The notes beneath the pieces are model-generated. The model saw only the letters and a list, made by a program, of their open reading frames with translations. It was not told the origin of the DNA and ran no database searches. Made by a program: the position numbers and the translations under genes. From positions 21,494,932-21,558,931 of the forward strand of contig NC_044016.1 of the NCBI RefSeq assembly GCF_900496995.4: DNA of 64,000 bases, given 5' to 3'. Of the stretch, positions 1 to 10,100 are shown piece by piece (the stretch's first letter is position 1; each line of letters begins with the position of its first letter). This DNA is from Aquila chrysaetos chrysaetos (taxonomy: Eukaryota; Chordata; Aves; Accipitriformes; Accipitridae).

Positions 1-1419
1 GAGGTTTCTCCGCACGAGGCAGGGGAGCAGTCCTTGGGTAAATAACCCAGGAGCCAGCAATCCACTCAGAGCAGTGGGCTAGGATGCCAGTGCTGGCCTG
101 TGGCCTCCCCAGCGCCCCATCCCAAGGGAGCAGGGTGCAGCCTGGCTCCGGAGAGGCGGCTCTCCTTGTCCTGAAGTGCTGTGATAGTTAAGGGAAGGCA
201 GGCAACAGCAAAAAGGGTGCAAGCTCTTGGCAGGTGCATGGGGCATAAATCTGGCTGCTAACCCAAGGGGCTGCCCTAATCAGAAGCTTTTCAGGAGGAA
301 AATCTGCTCCTCCCCATCACTCCGCCTGTCCTGGGATGCTCTAAACCCGCTGTCCTTCTCAAAGACAGCACCAGCCCTTCTGTCCTCTACAATGGCCCCA
401 AATCTATGGAGCTCAGCCTTTTCCACCATCTCCTCCCCCCAACTCCGGCTCCGCAGCCAGCACCCTGGCAGCCTCTCCCAGCAGCGAGGCACTTGTTGCC
501 TGCAGAGCTGGTGGAATGACTCCTCTGGTCTGAGCCGCTGCCCAGAGCTCAGGGGGGCTGCAGGAGGAGGAATCCCAAATGCAGCCACCTGCACAGCCTC
601 CAGCTCCCACCTTGCTACCTCCCCAGCACTCACACCACAGCCTGCCGAGGGCCGGAGCCCCTGCCAGGCTCCCTGCACCCTCTCCCATCCTGCCTACTGG
701 CACTGGACATGGCCGCGGACACAGGGAGCTGTGTGCAGTCCAGACGTGGGCACCGTGTGAGTTATTCTTAGCTCTGTGGCTCAAAATACTCGGGAAGGTT
801 GTGCTTAGCAGCAGACGGAGGTCACGCAAGCGCAGAGTGAGGAAAACCATTTCAGACCCCAGGATGGGACAGGAACCGTGCGGGGTCTTAAGCAATGGCG
901 TCAGTTGCTGACACCCCCCCCCAGGCTGATGCTGATGGACACTGCAGGTCCTCCACGGGGGGAGGAAAGAGCGTGCAGAGACAAACCAACCCCCCAGGGC
1001 AGTCTTCCACACCAGGCAACATCCAACCACAATATGATGCTTTCCAGTATCAGAGACACCTCTCATCCCTCCAAGGTGGGAGCCGAAACACATGCTGGTC
1101 CCCTCAGGGTCCCTGATACCTCGTGCACCTTAGTGCATACTGAAACCCCCCTGGACAGCATCATTGCTGAAGTCCAGCCAAAAATCTCTGCAGACTTCTG
1201 CTTTGCCAGCTGCTCTTGGAGATCGAAGGAAGGGGGAGCTCCCTTCTTTAAAACCAGCCAGGCCAAGCCCAGACACCGCATCCTGCCGCATACTCAGCTC
1301 GGGGCAAGGAACCACAGCCACCCATAGGGTGCCACACTGTGCAAGCAGCTCTCAGGCCCTTCCCAGCCCTCCGGGTGACAAAAATCTTCATTTCCCACAA
1401 GCTCCCCTTTTATGTTCCC
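1..1419. other. noncoding sequence left of the CpG-rich region
   Basis: GC-rich, no splice-flanked coding segment recognised on either strand. If the exon at 1775 is real, this is its first intron. Overlapping short ORFs here have no recognised similarity. Confidence 0.5.
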
Positions 1420-2060
1420 GCATCCCCTCGACGAAATGCGGAGTCGGCTTGGGGTCGGCATCGCATCCCGGGTCGCCGCCGTACCCAGTTTACTCGCCGC
1501 CCTGATTGGGAAGCCTCCGGGTCTCTGCGACTGCATTATCTAATGCAAAAATCCCCGCGGATAAAAGGGGGGTGGAGGAAGGGGGGCAGGGATAGGGAAG
1601 CCTGGAGCAGCTCAGAGCCCGGGGGGCCCTCGCCGTCGAGCGGGCAGGGCGTTCGCCCCCGCGGCGGAGGAGCCCTGCCCGCCCGGCGGCGGCTGCCCCT
1701 CCGGTACTAACCCCGTGCTAGGGGTCGGATAAGGGTGAGGATGGGGATGGGGATGGAGGGGGGGGTGGACTTACGGAAGCTGCTGCCGCCGCCACCGCCC
1801 TGCCCGCTTCAGCCCAGCCCGGCCCGGCTCGGTACGGCCCCGCGGAAGGTGGGGTTTCAGCGGGCAGGATGTGCGAGCAAAGGCGGGGGGGCGGTGGGAG
1901 GGGGACTTAAAGGCGCAGCGACTTCTCACAGCTACCGGGAAGTGATTTAGCGGGGCTGCAGGTGCGGTCCTGGCCGCTGTCACCCCCTCCCAGCTCCCGG
2001 GGATGGACGGGTAGCGCCGGGCTGGGCGCGCTCCTTCCACCTTTGCTCCGAGCAAAGGGC
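1420..2060. promoter_or_regulatory. CpG-rich promoter-like region near the left edge
   Basis: CpG-dense and G/C-run-rich compared with flanks. Contains an inverted CCAAT box (ATTGG, 1505-1509), an inverted repeat GCATTA-TC-TAATGC (1533-1546), a TATA-like GATAAAAGG (about 1559-1567, plus strand), G-runs GGGGATGGGGATGG near 1743, and two copies of CGAGCAAAGG (near 1871 and 2049). It may serve transcription in both directions. Confidence 0.5.
1775..1890 (-). other. predicted noncoding first exon of the next minus-strand gene
   Basis: A minus-strand donor GTAAGT (1774-1769) closes a GC-rich segment with no ATG. A TATA-like CTTTAAG lies at about 1913-1907, which would place a start near 1880. In human the gene after TMEM63B in the same direction is CAPN11, then SLC29A1, so this could be the 5' end of either. 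Assignment is by synteny only; no coding sequence is in the window. Confidence 0.4.
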
Positions 2061-2158
2061 TTGGTGCACATGGAAGCCGGGGCTGGAAGGAGAAGAGGAA
2101 GCGACTCCTCTGGGAAAGTGTTTGAGGGTGACACGGCACTGCCCCAGCTTAGCTAGGT

Positions 2159-2290
2159 GAAGCTCTGTGCCGCGCCTGGTCCCAGGGCTTGTTGACCTGG
2201 TGCCAGGGCTGAGCAGGGTGGTCCCAACGGGTGTCACCCACCATGGGGTCCTTCTCCTTCCCTTGTGCCTGGGGAGGCTATGTCTGCGCA
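2159..2290. repeat. left copy of a duplicated segment of about 125 bp
   Basis: Shares GAAGCTCTG, GGTGCCAGGGCTGA, CCCAA-GGGTGTCACC, GGGG-CTTCTCCT and GTGCCTGG blocks in the same order and orientation with 2686-2810. Aligned by eye; several substitutions and one insertion. Confidence 0.8.
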
Positions 2291-2484
2291 GCTTCACTCC
2301 TGCAAGTCCAGGCAGTCATGGCCAGCAACCCCACCCCACCAGCTGGCCCTTACTGGGCAGGGCCCGTCCTGAGCAGGTCCCACTGCCCTGGGGCTTCCTG
2401 CAGCAGGGCTGCCCCTGCGTGCCCTCCATGATTCACTGCGCAGCTATCCGGGTGGTGCCGCTGCTGACAGGCATAGCCACAGCG

Positions 2485-2665
2485 GGGCTTGGCACGGCTC
2501 CACATAGTGTGGTGCAATATGGCTTTGTATGGCATGGTATGGCCCAGCATGGACTGGCACAGCTTGGCCTAGTGTGGCTTAGCCCAACATGGCTCAGCAC
2601 AGCATGGCTTGGCCTGGCACGACCAGCTCAGCTCAGCCCAGTTCAGCACAGCCTGGCCCAGCCCC
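2485..2665. repeat. degenerate minisatellite of GGCACAGC/GGCATGGC-like units
   Basis: About 180 bp made of diverged 9-12-base units such as CAGCATGGC, GGCACAGC, TGGCTTAGC and CAGCTCAGC. Read directly; unit length drifts, so it is old. Confidence 0.75.
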
Positions 2666-2685
2666 ACCTGCCCCCGCTCCAGGAA

Positions 2686-2810
2686 GAAGCTCTGCACTGC
2701 CATCCTTCTGGTGCCAGGGCTGAACATGGTGATCCCAATGGGTGTCACCAACCACGGGGCTCTTCTCCTCCCCTCGTGCCTGGCTGCAGCTAGGGAGGCT
2801 GTGCCCATAC
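2686..2810. repeat. right copy of a duplicated segment of about 125 bp
   Basis: Direct-repeat partner of 2159-2290, separated by about 400 bp that includes the degenerate minisatellite. Carries an extra CTGCAGCTA block absent from the left copy. Confidence 0.8.
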
Positions 2811-4624
2811 TGCCTCACTGAAGGAGCTGGCACCCAGCTGCTCCCCCAGGCTTCACAAAGCACCTACTTTCTAACCCATCCCACCTCACCCCAGGTGGGC
2901 AAATCTTTGCTAACCAGGAAGCAGGTTGCACAAGGGGTTAGGAGCTGTGTCCCTTGCCCAAGGGAAGGACAATCAGGACACTCAAAACCAGCTGTGGCAT
3001 GGTCCTGCTGCTGCACCCACAAAGGAATACTCTGGCCCTGGCCAGGACCCACTGGAGCTGCCCTGTCCCCATCCCCACCTAGGAGAGCCTGCCACAGGCA
3101 GCTTGTTCTGCCCACCCTGGCACAGAGGAGGCTTTGGGGTGTCTTGCTCTGGGTTGCCACAGCAGCTGCTCTATCTTAGCCAGAAGGCAGCTGCCTCACT
3201 GCCTGCAGGCTGGAAGCAACAAAGGGGGCCCTGCAGGGGTCACCAGCCAGCTCTGCACCAAGCTGCAGACAGCAGCGTGCTTTCAGACAAGGAGCAAACA
3301 GACCTGCACCGCCAGGGTTTGTTCCTGCTTTGAGCTTGTGCCTGAATGGCTCTGCGAGCTTTTTCTTTGGCCTTGACCACCACTGACCATCCTGCCTGCA
3401 CAGATCCGCTCCAGACACTGCCCATCCTTGTTGTGATCCCATTCTCCTCCTGTTCATCTCTTGCCTCATTACCCCTCGGTGGCCTTTAAAGCTGCTTTCA
3501 GAGCTGACTCTCCTGGGGTAGGAGACAGCTCCTGCATAATCCTGTCCTGCAGGCTGTCCCATGTCCTGCCCCTTGTGCTTGGGAGCAGTTTCCACCAAAC
3601 ACCCGCACAATTTCCTTGTTCTCTTCCCTCGAGCTTCACTTTGCAGCAATGCCTGCAGGGACTTGGCAGTGCACACCGTTCCTCTTTCGGTTTTTGGTTC
3701 TTTGTCTGTGCCCAGGCATTGCCTCTTCCCAGTCCTTTGGCTGTGGGCTGCCAGGGGAAGGAGAGGTTTTTTTGTCCCCTGCTCACGCTGTGCCGCTGGC
3801 ACATGAAGCCACAGAGCCTGAACACAGCAAGGTGGGAACGGAGGTGGGAGCCTGGGGTCACTTGTCCATCTCTGAGGCCTGCCCCATACCTCCCCTCTCC
3901 GTTGTGCCATCCTCCAAGTAACAGCCACTGTACACAAATTAACAAGCATGGAGCAGCTGCCCGGGAACCACCCCTGCTCCAGCCTGCACCAGAGAGCAGC
4001 AGGGAGCAGTCCTGGGGGCTGGCTGCTTGCTGCCTGCCCCTGTGCTTAGGGGACGGCTGAGCTACAAGCAGCATCACACAGCAGGAAAGTGCTCCCAGCC
4101 AAGCTGTGCTCCAGGGATCTAGCATCCCTCACCCTTTCCCAAAAGCTTTTAGCTGTCCACCCAAACAAGGCTGGGAGACAGGTTCCTGGATGGAGGGGGC
4201 AGGAGCAGTCACATAAATTGCTATTGGGACCATAGGGTTGGGCTGACATCTGCTACAGAGGCCACCAGTAAAACTCCCCTCCCCTCTTCTCCCACACCAT
4301 CCCCAAAGCATCTTTCCCCATCCCAGCCTCACTGCATGCAGCTCCCCATCCAACTCGCTTTTAGCAGCAAAGCCTTCGATGCCTCTGCAAGCCGGAGGGA
4401 GAGCCCACTTGGGCTGGGACCCGTGAGACACAGCCGGGTTCCCAGCAGCAGGGCAGGGCTTGTGCTCACACAGGGGGACCGCACAACCCCCCCCCCGCTC
4501 CTCGTTTTGCACCACGCATGCTCCTGCATCCCTGCCGCAGCTGGGGTCCTCTCCTCCCAGGTCCCAGCCCCCAACCCGCTCCACAAAGAAAAGACTGCAA
4601 GAACAATAGCTCCTTTTTTTCCTT

Positions 4625-4630
4625 TTTACT
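4625..4630 (-). terminator. candidate distal polyadenylation signal AGTAAA
   Basis: A known variant hexamer on the minus strand, preceded by TGTA-type elements (TGTATATA, TTGTGTAC) and followed within about 50 nt by TTGTGGAG-type GT-rich sequence. This is a normal poly(A)-site layout with a non-canonical hexamer. Confidence 0.35.
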
Positions 4631-5466
4631 TTTGTACACAAATATATACAGGGTATTATACACATCTCTACACAGACAGTGCCACTCGGAACACACAGCT
4701 CTCTGCGGGCAGAGCCCTGACAGCCACACAGAGAGTCCTGGGCTACAGCTGTACCTACAGAGACTGGAATATCCCAGCCCGCCTGCTGGACCAGGGGCAA
4801 GGGCAGTAGGTGGGTGCAAGAATAGGGAAGCAGGATCAACATTCTCCCCACCCCAGCCTGGGAGGGGACCAGGAGCTCTCAGCTCACATGCTCATTTCAT
4901 TTCTAGCCCATCCCTGGAGGGGACAGGGTGACACTCACCATGCCCCTCCACACCCGCATGCACACCAGCCCTGGCTGAGCCCTGGGAACTGGGGTGGCCT
5001 GCCCTCCCCATGCATCAGACCCACATCTCTTCCCCTCTGTCCCCCCTTTCCTCTGGGCCTGGGATTCCTATAGAGAGGTGTACAGGAAAGTCAGCTATGT
5101 CATCCTCAGAGCAGCCCCCCCCACCTGCTCTGTGTCTCTGGCTCCCCTCCTCTAATAGGGGGTGAGGAGGGAAAAGCCATGGGATGTGACCGCCCTACCC
5201 CAGAGTGGAGCTGGGCAGGGCTGACACTTCACTTGTTCAGGTCTATTAAAGTGCTTGGAGCTCCAGGGCTAGCACAGGTGATTGAAAAGGTAAATGACTG
5301 TCCCTTTCCACCCGGCCCCATCAGACCCTGGAGGGCACGGCCCCAGTGAGCCAGAGCAGCACCTGCAGATGATAGGCAAAGAGAAGGTGGTAGTGTCTGC
5401 AATGAGCACCAAACAGGATGGTGGCAAGGAGTTGAGGGAAATAAATATAGCTCAATAGCAGGGAGA

Positions 5467-5472
5467 TTTATT
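5467..5472 (-). terminator. candidate polyadenylation signal AATAAA
   Basis: The only canonical minus-strand AATAAA I found between the TMEM63B stop and 4.6 kb. A GT-containing region lies downstream. Use is inferred. Confidence 0.5.
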
Positions 5473-6126
5473 ATTTTCCTTTACATTTTACACAAGGGGA
5501 GGGGGGAAGCAATAGAGGGCAACTGATCCTGACCAGAGACCTCCTCACAAAAAGCCTTCAAACAAGGTCAGACCTCCCTGTGGATGCCAGGGGCTCCAGT
5601 CCACCTCTCCCATCCAACCTATCCCCTCACTGCCTCTGGAACACAGCTATTACCAGAGAGGGGGCAAGGGCAGAGGGAGGGGAAGAACAGCCCCCTCTCT
5701 CAGGCTGAGTGATGCTGGGGGAGCCTACACCCAGTCAGGACAGGTGAAGAAAGCCAGCACAGCTCCACGAGGCTTCTGTGCTCCTGAAGATGGTGGGCTT
5801 GCTTGGAGAGGGCTCCCAGGGGGTGCTCTCCCAGGGCTCCCTCCCTCCCCGACTGCCTCAGCTGGGGGACAACCCTGCAGCAGCTCAAGGAAGGCAGCCC
5901 ATGGGGGCCCCATCGCAACCGGGCAGCACTGATCCTGCAGGGTGCCAAGGGCCTGCAGTCCAGTACCCTTTCTCCCCTCTCCCTAGCACCCAAGAGACCC
6001 CCATCCCAGCCACCCCCATCCCTGGGCCTGACCCTGCTGTGCAGACACAGGGCAGCAAAGGGGGTCAGGTCACAGTACCACATGGGGGTCAAGTTGACTT
6101 TTGTTTGAAAGGGGAGTACAATGTGC

Positions 6127-6152
6127 AAAAAAAAAAAAAAAAAAAAAAAAAA
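6127..6152 (+). repeat. A26 homopolymer (T26 on the TMEM63B sense strand)
   Basis: Twenty-six uninterrupted A residues within the predicted 3' UTR. No retroposed gene body was recognised next to it. Length is likely polymorphic and error-prone in sequencing. Confidence 0.95.
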
Positions 6153-6986
6153 GCTACTTAAAATGATGCTGCAATCCCCTGCCTGTGCCCCTGGGGGAGG
6201 AGGGCACAGGACCTGGGGGAGAGGCTGCCTGCGCCTCCCTCCTGCCCATGAGAAATGCCCTCAGCACCCCTCACCCTGTGAGGGGCTGCCCAGCTCATAC
6301 CAACCCCATGCCCCTTCCCAGGTTGATGCCACCCCTGTCCACAAGGCCAGGCTGTCACCTTTGCCGGGGTGGGGGGGGAGGTGGGGGGGAAGTCTCTGTC
6401 GCCAGCCCCTGGTGCCTGGCCCAGCTCCTGGCACATCACACCAAGTGGATGCTGCAAGGGGTTGAGAAAGGGCAGGCATGGGGAGAAGGTGCAACAAAAG
6501 CCACCCCCCTCCCTAGGTGGGGCTTCCAATACACTGACTAAAGCATTTTGTTTATCACCTTCCTGTAAATCTAATAAATTATTAGTGTTTCTCACCAGGA
6601 GGACAGGGGGCAGAGGGGCCTGCTGAGAAGACCCCAAAGGTTCCCCTTGCGCCCTCTTGCTCCCCACAAAGCACCCAGCCTTCCTCTTCCCTGCAGGTCC
6701 AGAGCAGCACCACAGGGGTCACAGTCCCCCTCCTCCCCAGCCCCCAAGGTTTTGGGGTCCAGGGACACATTAAAGGTAGCTAGTAAGGAGCATGCCTGCT
6801 GAGCTGCTGGACGAGCAGGGAAATGGAGAGCTTGTGGCAGGGCCCCTGCCCTCACTGAAGGCAGTGGCCCTGAGGGGTGGGCAGGCGAGGGCAACGGCCA
6901 GCACCCTTAGGTGCCTCTCCCTAGGTCTCCATGCGCACAGCCTGCCCCACTCCTGGGCCTCCTTCCCCTCCCACCTTCCGAGGTCC

Positions 6987-7151
6987 CTACTGGTGGATCT
7001 CGTTCTCTATCAGGCTGTCCTCACATGACTGGAAATCCGTGTCGTTCATGCCATCTGCGTTGATGAGCTCCTCGTCCTGTGACCCCTGCTCCTCCGACTC
7101 TGTCGCTTCGCCCTCAGGCGAGGAGTCCTGCAGCACTTGGGCGATGTACTT
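6987..7151 (-). CDS. TMEM63B: TMEM63B exon 24, terminal coding exon
   Basis: Encodes residues 776-829: [10 protein letters not shown], an acidic low-complexity stretch ([17 protein letters not shown]) and the near-invariant end [17 protein letters not shown], followed by TAG at 6989-6987. The acidic stretch is a few residues shorter than in human; with the six extra N-terminal residues this accounts for most of the 829 versus 832 difference. The exon continues into the 3' UTR. Confidence 0.96.
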   Translation of the reverse strand, partial: KYIAQVLQDSSPEGEATESEEQGSQDEELINADGMNDTDFQSCEDSLIENEIHQ

Positions 7152-10100
7152 CTGCCAGGGCCAGGCACAGGACGGGCGACGGGTGGGGAAAGAACAGAAA
7201 CGCACATGAGCCCAGGGGCTTCTCATGGCAGCACAGCACAACACGCGAAGTGCCTTGCAAGAGATTGAGTGTGGGGATATGCTGGGAGGGCGAGGAAGGG
7301 TCCAGACTCCATGGGATATACCATGAGAGGGGGTAAAAGCGGGGCTGGCTTGGCCCTGCGACAATGGATGTGCCAAACCCCAGCATCCTGGGACAGGCAG
7401 CACCCCCAGGGAGCCAGGGCTGGGAAAGCATGGGGCTTCTGAGCTCTTTGGAGCTCACATGAACTGGAAGACTGTGCTCCCTTTTTTGCCAGTGGATGTG
7501 TCCCTCTGAGGCTGTGCCTGCCTCCTTATGGGGAATCTCCTTTTGGAGAGATGCCGCTGCCCTTAGGTACATGGAGACTGGGAATAAGCCTGGATTACAT
7601 GTGCACACCCCGGCCCTGCTCTCCTGAGGAAGCAGAAGGCTCTGCTTTACTGCATCTCTGCATGTACTCCCTGAACAGCCCCATGCAGACCCCAACTAGA
7701 AAAATCTCATGGTAGAAGGAAGCAGCTGGAATGAGCCAGTGAGCCAAGGAGAAGTTCAGAAAACTGACTCTGGGATCTCAGAGAGTTGGGTAGGGGACAG
7801 GAGAGTCCCCAAAGCACTTTCACAGCATTCAAGGCAATGCACACAGAGACTCCTTTACATAGGCACTAGGACCAGCCTGGTGGGTGACAGCCTTTGCTGA
7901 TGGTCAAGCGTGCAAAGATGCAGAAAGAGAAGGGAGACTGACCCGGCTGGATTTACTGTCCCAGCCAAGAGAGAGGCAGAAAGTAAATGAGGCAGAAAGT
8001 AAAGGCACAGCATCTGAGGAGCAGCAGAAAAGGGTTGTTCATAGGGGCAGGGGGGGTTACACTTCATCACCCAGCTCAGGTAAGGTGCACAGTGCCCAAC
8101 ACTTGCATCCCACACTCACTGGGAGACTCTGGGTGCTGCCTCAGAGAGGTGAAGAGCAAGGTACTTGGACAGGGAGTTACCTCCCCCTTCCCAAACCTGG
8201 GTAAGGAGCACACCAGGGCATGGAACTCGGGAAAGGGACTCACAGCTGATTTGGGAGCTGGCAGACTGGTGGCAGGTCTCCCGTTCTGCCTGTCTTCTAT
8301 GGTGTCCACCTCCGTGTGGTCAATCTGGAGAGGAAAGGAGAAACTGACAGACTGCTGGGGCAATACATTTGCTGTCCCACCACAGGAGCAGCATACAGGC
8401 AGCAGGGACAGCTTTGGGACCGTCCCCTCTGTGAAGCCAGGGTTGAGAGGCTCTGCTGGGGAGCAGTCTAGGGTCCCCCCAGAGCCCCCACTGTTTCGCT
8501 GCTGAGCTGTGCTCCCAAGAAGAAGGATCCCGCACCCCCACCCAGCACTCCACCTCACCTTGTAGTTGTGAGCGCTGAGGTATTTGAAGTGCCCGAAGCA
8601 GACGTGACACAGGCAGATCACAATGGTGATCACGAGGACCACAAAGGTGAACATGGAAGTGGGGGCCAGGAAGCCTGGGGCAAAGGAAAACCAAAGTGGT
8701 GGTGTCAGAGGGACTCTGACGATGCTCCATGGCTGCGGGCTGCCAGGACCACAGCCTGGCCAGGGAAGCAGCTCTGTAGGAAGCCAGGGGCTGGCATCCC
8801 AGCCCAGTGCTCACCTGTGCGCATGGTGGAGAAGAAGAGAAGCCAGAAGAGGCAGAGGATGGGGGCTGCCACCACCTGGTTCACAGCCCCAGAATGGATC
8901 TTCTTGTCCAGTTTGGCAGGCAAGTAAGCATAATACAGGTTGTATCGGTCCACCAGGTGCTTAAGCAGCATGTACATGAGCCCTGGGAGAAAGGGAGGGA
9001 TGCCAGCAGAGCAGGGAATCAGCTTCTTCCCCAGTGCCTCTGACTGACAGGGAATATCCCCTCCGTGCCACCCTTCTTGCCTCCCAGCCTCGAGCTCTCC
9101 CCAGCCTCTGACACAGGGAGGCAGAGGGTTATCACTTACCAAAAGGGACAATGATGGGGCAGGTGATGCTGTATGTCATGACCACAGTGAAGACGCACAT
9201 CATCCAGGCATAAGCAGCCCCAAACTGGAACTCATAGGCCTGGTGCTGCCAGAGGGAACACAGACCCGTCAGCATGACCCTGGGAGCTGAGCGGGACGTG
9301 CAACACACCCAGCTGTACACACAGCATTGGGGGCCCCATCACAGCACTCCCATCCCCAAGTGGAGGCCACAACCCACCCCCTCAGCCCCACTACATACTC
9401 GTTTGACATTCCTCCGCTCGGCGGCCGAGCGGGCCAGGCAGAGGCGTATCATGTACATTAGCAAGCCGGGGATGCGCAGCAGGTCCATGGCATTCCCGAT
9501 GAAGGCAGAGGCGATGACATAGTTGACGAAGAAGGCCCCATTGTCCGGCAGAAACACACACCTGAGGAGGCGCAGCGAAAGCAGGCTGCAGGATGTGCTC
9601 CCCCCTTGCAGGGCAGCAGCCAGGAACCCTCAATACCAGCCCAGTACCAACAAGAACCTCCCCCCATTGCAAAGAAGACCTTTCTGCCCAACTCCACTTA
9701 CTCAAATCGCACAGCGGCTTCAGCGAGGAATTTTTTGTCAAACAACCAGCGGAAAAACACATCCAAGCTGTGGGGGAGGTGGGCAAGAAGAAGAGTAACA
9801 GTCAGAAGTGGCTATAGACAGACATGCACATGCAAACATGTGGAAGTTGCTCTAGAAGGACCCAAAGCTCTGACCATAGACTGTTTTGTTCCCTCTTGGG
9901 ATGTGTCACCAGCAATTATGTAAATCAGACACTGGGAAAAACAGTGCAGCATCAAAACGTAAAGCTTCCCACTCTCATGTGTCCTTCTCCCTTTGCCCTG
10001 ATCCTATCAGTGAAGTATTTTCCTCTGCCCTCTGTTTGGGCACAACATCCATGCAAGGAACAGGTGGCTGACTCGACAGAAGAAACCAGTTAGGTACAAG

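Larger units (their letters stand above)
2061..4609. other. intergenic region between the left-edge promoter and the TMEM63B 3' end
   Basis: No gene recognised. It holds a duplicated segment and a minisatellite (listed separately) between 2.16 and 2.81 kb. The remainder is moderately GC-rich unique-looking sequence. Confidence 0.5.
4610..6986 (-). other. TMEM63B: TMEM63B 3' UTR (extent predicted)
   Basis: No coding potential is seen downstream of the stop, and candidate poly(A) signals occur at 5472-5467 (AATAAA) and 4630-4625 (AGTAAA variant followed by GT-rich sequence). The stretch is GC-rich except for an AT-rich element near 6541-6590, and it contains a 26-base T run on the transcribed strand. 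The true end needs transcript data. Confidence 0.5.

Noticed and set aside
3176..3949. 257-codon minus-strand open frame in the intergenic region
   Set aside because: No recognisable protein similarity; composition and overlapping frames suggest chance.
9322..9340. Possible editing-complementary sequence for the Q/R site in intron 19
   Set aside because: Plus-strand CAGCATTGGGGGCCCCAT resembles the exon around the editing codon, but only about 12 of 17 positions fit. Too short and imperfect to claim without folding prediction.
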